DNA of 64,000 nucleotides, from contig JAFGEQ010000005.1 of NCBI GenBank assembly GCA_016931515.1, positions 1 to 64,000 on the forward strand, written 5' to 3'. This stretch comes from a candidate division CSSED10-310 bacterium (GTDB taxonomy: Bacteria > CSSED10-310). The notes beneath the pieces are model-generated. The model was not told the DNA's origin. It did no database searches and saw only the letters and a program-made list of their open reading frames with translations. Positions 36,311-46,141 of this stretch are shown piece after piece; position 1 is the first letter of the stretch; every line of letters starts with the position of its first letter. Both the position numbers and the translations under genes were made by a program.

Positions 36311-36557
36311 TTCCGAACCTCAATCGTTTTATTCAGCGCCATCATCGTACAGCGTCTGATGAACTGTCGTCACTCAATTGCAACAGCGACAGGTAGTGGT
36401 AAAATTGAAATCTCTACCCATATAATGTTCGGGTTGATTGACATATGGATAAAATTTTATTTGACAATATTTTTTTTTTGACTTAATTTAATCCGTTAAA
36501 GTGGCCAGTCTATTGTTTCTGGCGCACGATTCAGGTAGTTGAAGGGTATTAAACTGA
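36311..36557 (+). promoter_or_regulatory. Rest of the 302-base divergent intergenic region with AT-rich promoter for the M23 gene
   Basis: Two perfect TTGACA hexamers on the plus strand (36438-36443 and 36461-36466) sit in a very AT-rich tract with a run of ten T. The second is followed 17 bases later by TAATTT and 20 bases later by TTTAAT, so the exact -10 is unclear. A near-T-tract spacer suggests a curved promoter. I see no gene, RNA or repeat in the remaining bases. Confidence 0.4.
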
Positions 36558-37478
36558 ATGAGAAGAGGTTGGGAGATAGCGATACGAGATACGTCCAGTG
36601 GTCATTACAGGCGTATCCGTATCTCCAGAAAAGTCGTATTTGGCATTACACTGGCACTTTTATTGGTGTTGGGTGGATTCGTGCGCATGGCTTACTCCTA
36701 CTTCGATCACCAGTCGCTGGTCCATGAGCAGTTAATCCTCAAGGACAAGTTAAATGAACGAAACACCCAATTGAGATTCTTCGCTGACCGGATGAACGCA
36801 GTGCGCGCAGAGTTGGCATCCATCCGGCGTTTAGGTCAATCAGTTGAGCAGAAGCTGGGGAAAGGAAACCCGGTCTTGGAAGCAGGCCTTGGTGGCCCAA
36901 GCAGGAACACACCATCGAAGAACATCAAACTTCAGACATTTCTCAATTACGAAAATGAGTTTCTGGAGGATATGTGGACTCAGATGGAAGAATTAGAGTC
37001 CGAATCTCATTATGAACTCGATCGGACTATTTTACTTTCCCGGTTTCTTGACTCTAGAAGCGGGTTGATATCTGCTCTACCTTCAATCCGTCCCGTTCGC
37101 GGCGGTTATATATCTTCGCCTTTTGGTCGGCGAACGGATCCTTTTTCTGGGTCCGTCAAAATGCATACCGGTCTCGATATCGCACACAGTTCACGCGTTC
37201 CCGTCTATGTAACTGCCGATGGCATTGTCTGCCAGGTAGCTCGTAGTCCATCATACGGTAAACTAGTCAGCGTATATCATGGGTACGGCGTCACAACTCT
37301 TTACGCCCACCTGAATCGTCAGGATGTCAACCCCGGCGATCGGGTCGTACGTGGTCAACAGATTGGATTGCTTGGAAGTACGGGTCGGTCAACGCATCCT
37401 CATCTCCACTATGAGGTACGACTTGAAGGTCGGCCGGTTAATCCATACTACTTTTTCCCCAACGAACGGGCAGACTAA
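36558..37478 (+). CDS. M23 family peptidoglycan endopeptidase, membrane anchored
   Basis: A 306-residue LytM-domain protein. A basic N-terminus (RRIRISRK) precedes one membrane helix (about 25-45), a coiled coil (about 55-95), a linker and the M23 domain (about 180-300). Zinc ligands are complete: HTGLD (first His and Asp) and HPHLHYE (HxH), with SSPFGRRTDPF at the domain start. It should cut peptidoglycan cross-links in the periplasm; the coiled coil is typical of members regulated by FtsEX or used at the septum. GAAGGG lies about 11 bases before the ATG. It precedes secA by 92 bases. Confidence 0.94.
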   Translation: MRRGWEIAIRDTSSGHYRRIRISRKVVFGITLALLLVLGGFVRMAYSYFDHQSLVHEQLILKDKLNERNTQLRFFADRMNAVRAELASIRRLGQSVEQKLGKGNPVLEAGLGGPSRNTPSKNIKLQTFLNYENEFLEDMWTQMEELESESHYELDRTILLSRFLDSRSGLISALPSIRPVRGGYISSPFGRRTDPFSGSVKMHTGLDIAHSSRVPVYVTADGIVCQVARSPSYGKLVSVYHGYGVTTLYAHLNRQDVNPGDRVVRGQQIGLLGSTGRSTHPHLHYEVRLEGRPVNPYYFFPNERAD

Positions 37479-37570
37479 AAAAAACAGATGCATCATGGTT
37501 TTATTGGAGTAAAATCATAGGGTGTTTTGTGTGCTGATTTGGATCTACATAACGGAGGTTCCTGAGTTTC

Positions 37571-40270
37571 ATGTCGATGTTTAACTGGATTTCGAAAATT
37601 GTTCCTTCCGCGAACGACCGGGCGTTGAAAAAAATCGATCCGATTATTGTGCAGATCAATGAGTTTGAAGATGCGATGCGTCGTCTTGATGATGAAGCGC
37701 TCAGAGTTCGTATTACTGATTATCGGCAAGCATTGGCGAATGGACAGCCTCTGGATGCCCTTCTGCCTGAAGTTTTTGCACTGGTGAGAGAAACCAGCCG
37801 GCGAGTTCTTGATATGCGTCACTTCGACGTGCAGTTGATTGGTGGTATTGTTCTGCATCAAGGCAAGATCGCGGAGATGAAAACCGGTGAAGGTAAAACT
37901 CTCGTTGCAACACTTCCGGTTGTGTTGAACAGCTTGACCGGAAAGGGTGTTCACGTTGTGACTGTGAATGATTATCTGGCAGAGCGCGACGCGGATTGGA
38001 TGGGCCGAATCTATCGATTTCTTGGGCTTTCGGTAGGCGTCATCAGAAGCGATTATGACCCGGCAGCTCACTATGATGCGTATCGTTGTGATATCACATA
38101 TGGGACGAATAATGAATTTGGGTTTGATTACTTACGGGATAACATGAAGACGGATCTCGGGAGTTTCGCCCAGCGACTGCATCATTACGCCATAGTGGAC
38201 GAAGTCGACTCAATTTTGATTGATGAAGCCCGGACACCATTGATTATTTCCGGACCGAGCGAGGATGCAACGGAGTTATATACGAAGGTAGACAGGGTTA
38301 TTCCAGGTTTAAGAAGAGACATCGATTACACGATCGATGAGAAAAGCCGTACGGCTTCTTTGACCGAAGAGGGAATTGCGAAATGTGAGACGGTAATGGG
38401 AATCGACAATCTTTACGATCCCAGGAACATGGCTGAGTTGCATCATTTGAATCAGGCGCTCAGGGCACATACGTTATTCAAACGGGATATCGACTATGTC
38501 ATCAAAGACAATCAGATCTCGATTGTCGATGAGTTTACAGGTCGTCTGATGACTGGGCGGCGATGGTCCGACGGCTTGCACCAAGCGGTAGAAGCCAAGG
38601 AAGGAGTTCCGATACAGTCGGAGAACCAGACTCTGGCCACCATCACCTTTCAGAATTATTTCAGGATGTATGACAAACTAGCCGGAATGACTGGAACCGC
38701 TTCGACGGAGGCAGCGGAATTTGCTAATACGTATAAATTGGATGTGGTTCGTATTCCAACCAATAAGCCGTTGATCCGGGAGGAATTTCCGGATATCGTC
38801 ATGCGATCCGAACGCGAAAAGTTCGATCGAGTTGTTCAGGACATCGCTAAAATGCACGATACCGGGCAGCCGATTCTGGTTGGCACGATTGCAATCGAGA
38901 AATCAGAGAAACTGTCAAGATTGTTGAAGCAAAAACGCATACCTCATAACGTACTCAACGCGAAGCAGCATGCCCGTGAAGCGGAGATCATTGCGCAGGC
39001 GGGGCGAAAGGGTGCGGTTACTATTGCAACGAATATGGCAGGTCGTGGAACAGATATACTGTTGGGAGGCAATCCTGAATTTCTGGCACGTCGTGATTTC
39101 TCCGCTTTGGATCTGGAAGAGCAAAGTGAGGATGGAAAGGCGGCCTATCTGGATATTTTGAAGGCAAAACGGGCGGAGACACAGAAGGAACATGAAGATG
39201 TCATCGCACTGGGTGGTCTGCACATATTGGGTACTGAACGGCATGAGTCTCGCCGTATTGACAACCAGCTCCGTGGTCGCTCCGGGCGTCAGGGCGATCC
39301 GGGATCCAGCCGATTCTATCTCTCCCTTGAAGATGATCTGATGCGAATATTTGCTCCGGAGCGCATTGCTGCGATCATGGACCGTCTTGGAATGGAAGAA
39401 GGCCAGGAGATCACTCATCCCATGGTGAGTAGAGCGATCGAGAATGCTCAGAAGAAGGTCGAGCAGTATCATTTTCACATGCGGAAAAATCTGCTCGAAT
39501 ATGATGATGTCATGAATCGTCAGAGAGAAGTACTGTATTCTCAGAGAACCGAGATATTGAAAAAGCAGGATCTTACAACAATTGTCCATGAGATGACTGA
39601 TGATGTTCTCGAAGATATCCTGGAAAAGCATATTCCGCCGAAAAGTCACCAGGAGATGTGGGATATGGAAGGCTTGGAGACTGCGCTGCGGAATCAGTTC
39701 AACATATTGCCGCCGCTTGAACATCCGGAAGGAGATTTTTGGCAGGAAGGTGCTTTTCTGGATTATCTAAGTGAAGAGTATCGCAAGATCTTTTCAAACC
39801 GCCGCGACGAGGTTGGTATTGAGTTAATGGACTGGTTTCAGCGAATGATTTTGCTGGATCGCTTCGATGCCAATTGGAAAGGGCACTTGCTCAATATGGA
39901 CCACCTGAGGGAAGGTATCGGATTGCGGGGTTATGGTCAGAAAGATCCATTGACGGAATACAAGAGGGAGGGCTTTGCGCTTTTCGATGAGATGATTCAT
40001 AACGTGAAAATTGAGGCGGTACGGTCACTATTCTTTTACCGGCCCGTCATTGCGGAGAATTCACAAGCGCGTCGACCGGTTCGACGAAACATCCAGGAGG
40101 GTCGCGGGCGTTCTCCGGCAGGTCAAGATAGCCCTTCTCGAGGAACCCATGCTCCCGATCAGCAGGAAGCCAAGGTCGTAACCGTCCGAAGGAACACTCC
40201 GAAGGTCGGCCGAAATGATCCCTGTCCATGCGGCAGTGGGAAAAAATATAAAAAATGTTGTGGAGTATGA
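37571..40270 (+). CDS. secA: Preprotein translocase ATPase SecA
   Basis: An 899-residue SecA, the motor that pushes unfolded preproteins through SecYEG. Walker A is [14 protein letters not shown] (near residue 104), Walker B is [21 protein letters not shown], and the second motor domain shows [17 protein letters not shown] and [30 protein letters not shown]. The tail ends in the zinc-binding SEC-C motif [19 protein letters not shown], which binds SecB or phospholipid. GGAGG lies 11 bases before the ATG at 37571; a second ATG two codons on is less well spaced. Length and motifs are complete. Confidence 0.99.
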   Translation: MSMFNWISKIVPSANDRALKKIDPIIVQINEFEDAMRRLDDEALRVRITDYRQALANGQPLDALLPEVFALVRETSRRVLDMRHFDVQLIGGIVLHQGKIAEMKTGEGKTLVATLPVVLNSLTGKGVHVVTVNDYLAERDADWMGRIYRFLGLSVGVIRSDYDPAAHYDAYRCDITYGTNNEFGFDYLRDNMKTDLGSFAQRLHHYAIVDEVDSILIDEARTPLIISGPSEDATELYTKVDRVIPGLRRDIDYTIDEKSRTASLTEEGIAKCETVMGIDNLYDPRNMAELHHLNQALRAHTLFKRDIDYVIKDNQISIVDEFTGRLMTGRRWSDGLHQAVEAKEGVPIQSENQTLATITFQNYFRMYDKLAGMTGTASTEAAEFANTYKLDVVRIPTNKPLIREEFPDIVMRSEREKFDRVVQDIAKMHDTGQPILVGTIAIEKSEKLSRLLKQKRIPHNVLNAKQHAREAEIIAQAGRKGAVTIATNMAGRGTDILLGGNPEFLARRDFSALDLEEQSEDGKAAYLDILKAKRAETQKEHEDVIALGGLHILGTERHESRRIDNQLRGRSGRQGDPGSSRFYLSLEDDLMRIFAPERIAAIMDRLGMEEGQEITHPMVSRAIENAQKKVEQYHFHMRKNLLEYDDVMNRQREVLYSQRTEILKKQDLTTIVHEMTDDVLEDILEKHIPPKSHQEMWDMEGLETALRNQFNILPPLEHPEGDFWQEGAFLDYLSEEYRKIFSNRRDEVGIELMDWFQRMILLDRFDANWKGHLLNMDHLREGIGLRGYGQKDPLTEYKREGFALFDEMIHNVKIEAVRSLFFYRPVIAENSQARRPVRRNIQEGRGRSPAGQDSPSRGTHAPDQQEAKVVTVRRNTPKVGRNDPCPCGSGKKYKKCCGV

Positions 40271-40272
40271 AA

Positions 40273-41136
40273 ATGGAATCTCCAACCATATCATCTTCTG
40301 CACCGTCTTTACGAGTTGCAGGTATACAATGTGCGTTCCAGAACTCTCGCAACGAGACTATCGAAAGAGTATTGTTTTTCACAAAAATGGCTCTGGAAAA
40401 AGGTGCTGAGTTGATTGCTTTTTCGGAATGCTTTACGTTGCCATGGTTTCACACAATGGACAGAGAATCATTCCGAGCCATGGCGGAATCACTGCCCGGC
40501 CCATCCACTCAGCCGTTTATTGATCTGTCTGAACAAACGTCAAGCACATTCATCTGTCCAATCTATGAAAAACAAGGCAATCGCCACTTTTTCTCTACAG
40601 CAGTTATCAAAGCCGGACAGATTGCTGCCGTATACCGAAAAGTTCATCTGGCACGATTCGGTAACTGGAATGAGCTCAGTCTGGCAGATCCGGGAGAGGA
40701 AATTCCGGTTATCGATCTCGGATTCAGCCGGATAGGCATTTTAATGGGATGGGACGCTTTCTTCCCGGAGGCTGTGCAATCATTGGCATTGCGAGGTTGT
40801 GAGATCATTATTGTACCGACGGCGGCAGCACTTGCTTCAAAATTTCGGTGGTTGAGTGTTTTAACAAGCCATTCCGTGTGTAATAATGTATTCGTCATCC
40901 GGATCAACCGGTGTGGAAATGAGGGTGATCTTGAATTTTACGGTGAAAGTTTTTGTATTGATCCATTCGGTGTGTTATTGGATGAACCGACGTTCCACCG
41001 GGATAGTCTAATGATCGCTGATCTAAAACTTCGGGACATTGGAATCGCCCGAAAGGAATTTCCGTTTCTTTCGGAACGTCGTCCTGATATTTATAATACG
41101 ATGATCGAGGGCACACAGGAAGAGAGCAGTCAATGA
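40273..41136 (+). CDS. Nitrilase-superfamily protein lacking the catalytic cysteine
   Basis: A 287-residue carbon-nitrogen hydrolase-fold protein. Of the Glu-Lys-Cys triad, Glu52 (FSECFT) and Lys123 (YRKVHL) are present, but the nucleophile position reads ILMGWDAFFPEA, giving Gly159 where family members have Cys (as in ICYDxxFPE). The DNA codon is GGA and the frame around it is intact, so this is not a frameshift. It cannot work by the normal thioester route and is probably a pseudoenzyme or has another function. ATG at 40273 is favoured: GGAG lies 7 bases before it, while two earlier ATGs fall inside the secA tail. Its stop overlaps the HAD gene as ATGA. Confidence 0.88.
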   Translation: MESPTISSSAPSLRVAGIQCAFQNSRNETIERVLFFTKMALEKGAELIAFSECFTLPWFHTMDRESFRAMAESLPGPSTQPFIDLSEQTSSTFICPIYEKQGNRHFFSTAVIKAGQIAAVYRKVHLARFGNWNELSLADPGEEIPVIDLGFSRIGILMGWDAFFPEAVQSLALRGCEIIIVPTAAALASKFRWLSVLTSHSVCNNVFVIRINRCGNEGDLEFYGESFCIDPFGVLLDEPTFHRDSLMIADLKLRDIGIARKEFPFLSERRPDIYNTMIEGTQEESSQ

Positions 41137-41858
41137 GTGTTTTCAATGATATCCAATCAATACTCTTTGATCTGGATGGAACATTGACTGATTACGATGC
41201 AGGGTCGGAGGCGGGTCTCCGGGCAGCGTTGAAAATTTTCAATGAGGGTCAAGAAAGAAAGCTCGATTGGGATACGTTTCGCGAAGCCTACAATGCGGTT
41301 ATCGAAGCGGAGGCCGCCTGGAGCAGCCGGACGGGATTTAAGGTTCCCGCCCGTGAAAACCGAATTAGACGGTTTCGGATTCTTTTTGATGGTTTGGGTT
41401 TGACTCCGGGCAGTTTATTATCGGATATGGCGGATGCATACGGAGCAGGACGTAGCACGGGAACACGACTTTACGCTGAAGTTCACACTGTTCTTCAGAG
41501 ACTTCAAACAAAGTATAAATTAGCCATTCTCTCTGAAGGATCATCCCAAACACAAATGGTGCAGATCGAGGCACAAAAGATTAAAGAGTATTTCACGGCG
41601 ATCATCATCTCGGATCAAACACCCTGGCATAAACCGGATGAGCTATTGTTCCGGTTCGCATCGATGAAAATTGAAACAGAACCGGAAAACATTCTTATGG
41701 TGGGTGATCGGCTGGATTGGGATATCAAACCAGCCAGGGAGATAGGAATGAAGACTGTTTTTCTGAACAGAGCCAGGATTTCCGAAGATGATGATCGGAT
41801 CGATCTATATGCTGATAAAGTTATATACAACCTCCAGGAAATCCTGGTAATGCTGTAG
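41133..41858 (+). CDS. HAD-superfamily hydrolase (subfamily IA)
   Basis: A 241-residue haloacid dehalogenase-type phosphatase. Motif I is LFDLDGTLTD (nucleophile and acid Asp), motif II is LAILSEGSS (Ser), motif III Lys is in HKPDELLF and motif IV is MVGDRLDWDIKPAREIGMKTVFL. The cap is the helical C1 type (about residues 25-95). Substrate is unknown; phosphoglycolate or nucleotide monophosphates are common for this class. It overlaps the nitrilase-fold gene by 4 bp and precedes the DUF4388 gene by 30 bases, so the three are likely cotranscribed downstream of secA. Confidence 0.92.
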   Translation: MSVFNDIQSILFDLDGTLTDYDAGSEAGLRAALKIFNEGQERKLDWDTFREAYNAVIEAEAAWSSRTGFKVPARENRIRRFRILFDGLGLTPGSLLSDMADAYGAGRSTGTRLYAEVHTVLQRLQTKYKLAILSEGSSQTQMVQIEAQKIKEYFTAIIISDQTPWHKPDELLFRFASMKIETEPENILMVGDRLDWDIKPAREIGMKTVFLNRARISEDDDRIDLYADKVIYNLQEILVML

Positions 41859-41888
41859 GAAGCGCGTTTTGCTTGGAAAGGACAATCG

Positions 41889-43037
41889 ATGTCTTTGAGT
41901 GGAAGTTTCGAAGGTTTAAGTCCTTCGGACTTGTTACAAATGCTGGCATGGGGAGCAAAAACCGGTCTACTGACCAGCATGCGTAATGAGGAGCGGAGAC
42001 ATGTATTTCTCAAACACGGTGATGTTGTTGGAGTGACATCCTCACGTTATAAGGACCGACTGGGCGCTGTCATGCTTCGAATGAATTTCATCACACAGCA
42101 GCAGTTCGATGATATTCTGAATCTTCAGGCATCCAATGGACGGCAGCTGGGAGAAATGTTTCTCGATCAGCATATAGTCTCAGAATCGAATCTAAACACT
42201 TCTCTCGTACTACAGGCGGAAGACATAATATATGATCTTCTTTCCTGGACGGAAGGCGACTTCTCCTTCGAAGAAAGAGAACTCACTGCCGAAGAATACA
42301 AAATAAAACCAATAGTGATATCAAATCTTCTGTTGGAGGGTGCGCGTCGAATAGACGAGATTGACAGGGTGAGAGAGATCATTAGTGATCCGGATACGGT
42401 CTTCTGTTGTATGGATGGTGTCGATCCGGATTCTTTGAACCTGTCTCGTCCCAGAAAAACAATCGTCAGCATGTTGAAAATACCCTGGGCTGTAGTCGAT
42501 ATCATCCGAATGGCCAATGAATCCGAATATGATATCTATTCAGCTTTATATTACCTGCTGCAGCAAAACATTATTGTTGAAGTTGAGAAGGCGACGCGGC
42601 AGCGAAAACAGCAAAAAGAACGGATTCATAATCTGATGGAGATGGCACAAAACATGGAACAGAAGGGATGGTTCCATGAAGCGTTAAGCAATATCGGGGA
42701 GATATTGCTAAAAAGTCCGAAGCACAAGGACGCGGAGCTGACCAAGATTCGTCTGGAGAATAAAATTCTGCAGAGTGCGAAGAGTGTATTCAAGTCTGTA
42801 GATGTCGTGCCGACCATCCGTCATTCTGTAGCAGCGGTTTCAGCTGATAAACTTTGTCTGAATCAAAGGGAAGGATTGGTTTTCTTTCGAATCGATGGAT
42901 CAACAAATCTTAAAAATTTACGGTATATCACCAATATGAATGAGGATGATCTTTATATAATTCTACATAAATTCATCCGAATGGGATTGATTTATCTTGA
43001 AGATCCGGCAGAAAAAAAACGTAAAATTCTCCGTTGA
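41889..43037 (+). CDS. DUF4388 (PATAN) domain protein
   Basis: A 382-residue cytoplasmic protein. The first 100 residues match DUF4388/PATAN: SLSGSFEGLSPSDLLQMLAWGAKTGLLTS and VFLKHGDVVGVTSS, a module found in two-component and gliding/c-di-GMP regulators. A middle section (about 60-155) has a winged-helix-like element with LGEMFLDQHIVSESNL that resembles type II secretion GspE N-terminal repeats. The C-terminal third (about 300-375) looks like a second winged helix. No enzyme motifs are present. AAAGGA precedes the ATG. A scaffold or regulatory role is likely but the partner is unknown. Confidence 0.8.
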   Translation: MSLSGSFEGLSPSDLLQMLAWGAKTGLLTSMRNEERRHVFLKHGDVVGVTSSRYKDRLGAVMLRMNFITQQQFDDILNLQASNGRQLGEMFLDQHIVSESNLNTSLVLQAEDIIYDLLSWTEGDFSFEERELTAEEYKIKPIVISNLLLEGARRIDEIDRVREIISDPDTVFCCMDGVDPDSLNLSRPRKTIVSMLKIPWAVVDIIRMANESEYDIYSALYYLLQQNIIVEVEKATRQRKQQKERIHNLMEMAQNMEQKGWFHEALSNIGEILLKSPKHKDAELTKIRLENKILQSAKSVFKSVDVVPTIRHSVAAVSADKLCLNQREGLVFFRIDGSTNLKNLRYITNMNEDDLYIILHKFIRMGLIYLEDPAEKKRKILR

Positions 43038-43058
43038 TCCGGGATGCAGTTCGGCTAA

Positions 43059-44552
43059 ATGAACCCCCATGCCTCTTTCATCACTATCAGTCTCGCAGCG
43101 TTGATCGTATTATTGGTTGGAGTTCATTTTTATTGGTTTTACACGGTCGAAGACGCTTTTATCTCATTCCGTTATTGTGATCATTTTCTGGCAGGAGACG
43201 GTCTGACATATAATCCGGGTGAACGAGTCGAGGGATACACGAATTTCCTCTGGATTATCGTTATGATTCCTTTCCGTCTTTTCTGGGAATTCCCGATCGC
43301 TGCAAAAATCCCTGGTATCATGGCCTCCCTGATGCTGCTTATACTGCTTTTCAATATGGACGGCCGGAGGGTCCCTCAATCTTCCCGTCGTTTGGCCGGA
43401 CCCCTGGCGGCACTGATGGTATCCACATCTCCAGGTATCCAGATGTGGGCTGTCGCCGGATTGGAAACAATTCTTTTTACGGGATGTCTGGTCGGTGCTG
43501 TTTTTTTGCATGAAAAAGCGACGCGTCTTTCACGTTTTGCTTCGGGACTGATTTTCGGTTTTGCATCCCTGACCCGACCTGAGGGAATTCTGTTTTTTGC
43601 GATTTTTATGATCACAATCTCCCTTCAGTACGGGTATAGGAAGATCCATCCCCTAGACTACCTGCTGGGATACTTCCTGATCGTCATCCCTCACCAGTGC
43701 TTTCGCCTGCTTTACTATAAGGATTGGATACCTAACACTTTCTGGGTCAAAAGCCACCGTTATCAAGGTGGCGGTTTTGCATATTTCAAGCGCTATCTTG
43801 CCATGACCGGAGTTCTTCTAGCGCCTGTCGCCCTCTGGGGAGTAATCCGAAAATCGATTCGTTCCGAAGTTATTCATCTCCTGGTGATGACTTTCGGATA
43901 TCTGATCTATGTTTATCTGATCGGCGGTGACTGGATGCCTTATGGCCGCTTCCTGATACCGGCAATACCTTTTGTTGCCTTGGCCGCTGCACGGACCATT
44001 ACAATGACTTCACCCGGTTTCCTGAAACGATTATTCCAAATTCTGCTTGGACTCAGCATTATTGTGACAACCATCTCCGCACGCTATGATCTTCTTCGTA
44101 TGAGACCCAGCCGTTATTTCGATATTTTAACCTGGGAGGCATCACACATGAAGGATTGGAAAGTTGTCGGTGAGTGGTTGAGACAGCATGCGAATCCGGA
44201 AAACACACTTTGCACCGGCTTGGCTGGAATTCTGCCCTATTACGCCGGTCTTCGGACTCTCGACAGCGGAGGCCTTAACGATAGTGAAATTGCGCGGATC
44301 ATTTTTGATTCAGATGATCCTTTGATTGAGCGACAGAGAATTGAGAATGTGATCCTGACACGTCAACCGGATCTTGTGATGATCGAAGAATTATCCTTTC
44401 AGATGCTTCGATCCGAGCCGGGGCTTGCAGGAAAGATAGAACCCAGAAGCAGGCAGTTTCTTAATCACTACGGGTTGATCAGCGAAAAAATAGACGATCG
44501 TTTTTTTTCTTACTACAAACGTCATAATCCGGCCGAGGTTCCACGGAAATGA
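43059..44552 (+). CDS. GT-C family membrane glycosyltransferase
   Basis: A 497-residue polytopic membrane protein with about eleven helices in the first 360 residues and a soluble C-terminal part. The loop after helix 1 reads VEDAFISFRYCDHFLAGDGL followed by PGERVEGYTNFLW, the signature of GT-C enzymes that use polyprenyl-phosphate sugars (AftB-like, PMT-related). The acidic pair Glu-Asp near residue 31 is the expected catalytic metal-independent site. It probably transfers a sugar on the outer face of the inner membrane. Its stop overlaps the next gene (ATGA), suggesting the two modify the same surface polymer. Confidence 0.86.
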   Translation: MNPHASFITISLAALIVLLVGVHFYWFYTVEDAFISFRYCDHFLAGDGLTYNPGERVEGYTNFLWIIVMIPFRLFWEFPIAAKIPGIMASLMLLILLFNMDGRRVPQSSRRLAGPLAALMVSTSPGIQMWAVAGLETILFTGCLVGAVFLHEKATRLSRFASGLIFGFASLTRPEGILFFAIFMITISLQYGYRKIHPLDYLLGYFLIVIPHQCFRLLYYKDWIPNTFWVKSHRYQGGGFAYFKRYLAMTGVLLAPVALWGVIRKSIRSEVIHLLVMTFGYLIYVYLIGGDWMPYGRFLIPAIPFVALAAARTITMTSPGFLKRLFQILLGLSIIVTTISARYDLLRMRPSRYFDILTWEASHMKDWKVVGEWLRQHANPENTLCTGLAGILPYYAGLRTLDSGGLNDSEIARIIFDSDDPLIERQRIENVILTRQPDLVMIEELSFQMLRSEPGLAGKIEPRSRQFLNHYGLISEKIDDRFFSYYKRHNPAEVPRK

Positions 44553-46009
44553 ATTTCAGACGTATGATTCTTTTCTCAGCCTGCTTACTGTTTCTGATCG
44601 TGCCGTTGTACATGACATATCAATACTTCATTCAGTTAATGAATGTGTCCGGTGTTCGAAAACCGGATGTTTTTCTAATAACGGTTGACACACTTCAACA
44701 CGCGGCAGTCGGATCTTATGGAAATTCGGCGGTGAATACCCCATTTATTGACTCAATCGCAAAGCATGGTGTTTTGTTTCCCCGTGGCTATGCACCGATA
44801 CCGACAACGGGACCTTCCCACACAACCATTCTGACCGGACGATCGCCGTCATCCCACCGGGTTTTCCGGAATGCAATGAAATATGGCAATGAATTTCCAA
44901 CATTGGCTAAAGTATTCCATGATATGGGTTATCGTACAGCAGCATTTATCAGTGGCTATTCGCTTACCGCCAGAGTATGCGGACTCGATCAGGGATTTGA
45001 TGACTACGATGATGCATGGTCGGAAAAACAACTTGAACGGGATGCGATGGATTCCATCGGTTCCTGTATGAAATGGCTCAACGCGACAGACCGCTTCGAA
45101 CCCTGTTTTATCTGGTTGCACTTATTCGATCCACATGCTCCCTACCAGGAGCGGACGCCTTATATACGGCTGCTCAGGAATGGATCCGTTTCGCATGAAA
45201 TGGTCGATCACTCAACTGGTGAGCAGGCGGCAAAGTACGCTCAAAATGTTGAGAATGCGATCCAGAAGCAGGATTTCATGGTGTTGGTTAATAATCCGAT
45301 GACAACCCGGACCGATAAGGAGACACTTCAGCGTAACTGGACAGCGTACCTCTCGGAAGTATGCCATGTAGATAGGGCTTTGCTAGAGTTGAAGAGATAT
45401 TTGCAGGCAACAGATCGTTGGGACCGATCACTGATCATCTTTACAGCCGATCATGGCGAAGGTTTTGATCACGATTACTACTTTGCGCATGGTGACAGGT
45501 TATGGGAATCATCAGTGCGAGTTCCTTGGATAGTGCGATTTCCATTGGACCGGGCAAAAAACACTATTGCCAGAGCGATTGCAAGGCATGAAGATGTGTT
45601 CCCTACAGCACTCTCCATAGCGGGAATCGACCTGCCGTTCACGGGTCTTCAGGGAACGGATCTGAGAATGTCCATGGAGATGAACCTGGTCGGTGTAACA
45701 ACCTCCTGGGTAACCATTGCACCACCTTTACCGCGTAAGGATCTCAATCAAGGATTGATGGTGGCAGCGTATGATCACTCGTTTAAGTTAATTCGCACGG
45801 TGGAAAGTGGTGAAGAGCTGCTGTTCCAGGTAAGGGTAGACCCGGGAGAAACGCAGGAGGCGTCGGAGCAGAATTCCGTAGTCAAAGAACGGCTGGCAAA
45901 AGTGTTGGATAGAGTTGTGAGTCATGGACGACTGCCCAGGTCAATCGATTTTGATCCGGGTGAGATCAAGGAGCAGGACAAACTTCGTTCCATGGGATAT
46001 ATTCAGTAA
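44549..46009 (+). CDS. Sulfatase-fold membrane enzyme without formylglycine cysteine
   Basis: A 486-residue protein with one N-terminal membrane helix (about 7-27) and a periplasmic alkaline phosphatase-superfamily domain. Metal-site motifs are FLITVDTLQ and FTADHGEGFDHDYYFAHGDRLWESSVRVPWIV. The sulfatase signature is altered: TTGPSHTTILTGRSP puts Thr87 where sulfatases have Cys or Ser and His where they have Arg. Formylglycine chemistry is therefore excluded; a Thr nucleophile, as in phosphoethanolamine or phosphoglycerol transferases and phosphodiesterases, is more likely. It overlaps the GT-C gene by 4 bp, pointing to decoration of a glycan or lipid. The C-terminus ends with LRSMGYIQ. Confidence 0.87.
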   Translation: MNFRRMILFSACLLFLIVPLYMTYQYFIQLMNVSGVRKPDVFLITVDTLQHAAVGSYGNSAVNTPFIDSIAKHGVLFPRGYAPIPTTGPSHTTILTGRSPSSHRVFRNAMKYGNEFPTLAKVFHDMGYRTAAFISGYSLTARVCGLDQGFDDYDDAWSEKQLERDAMDSIGSCMKWLNATDRFEPCFIWLHLFDPHAPYQERTPYIRLLRNGSVSHEMVDHSTGEQAAKYAQNVENAIQKQDFMVLVNNPMTTRTDKETLQRNWTAYLSEVCHVDRALLELKRYLQATDRWDRSLIIFTADHGEGFDHDYYFAHGDRLWESSVRVPWIVRFPLDRAKNTIARAIARHEDVFPTALSIAGIDLPFTGLQGTDLRMSMEMNLVGVTTSWVTIAPPLPRKDLNQGLMVAAYDHSFKLIRTVESGEELLFQVRVDPGETQEASEQNSVVKERLAKVLDRVVSHGRLPRSIDFDPGEIKEQDKLRSMGYIQ

Positions 46010-46029
46010 CCGCTTCATGACTCCCAAGG

Positions 46030-46058
46030 TTGACAAATAGCAGCATTGTGCGGATGAT
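46030..46058 (+). promoter_or_regulatory. Promoter of ackA
   Basis: A perfect TTGACA, 17 bases, GATGAT (4 of 6), 84 bases before the ackA ATG. Confidence 0.5.
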
Positions 46059-46141
46059 GGAGCAGGGTTGGTTACGGGGATTTCTTTCATCTTGGAAGGG
46101 AATGTTACCAGCGTGACTCCGGTTTCAATCTGGGGGCTCAA

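Noticed and set aside
36438-36466. Two TTGACA copies 17 bases apart read as a repeat-based regulatory element
   Set aside because: The copies are short and the tract is AT-rich; chance plus a normal promoter explains it.
38915-39724. A 269-residue open frame on the strand opposite secA
   Set aside because: It lies fully inside a complete, well-conserved secA, has no recognisable domain and no ribosome-binding site; it is a by-product of codon use.
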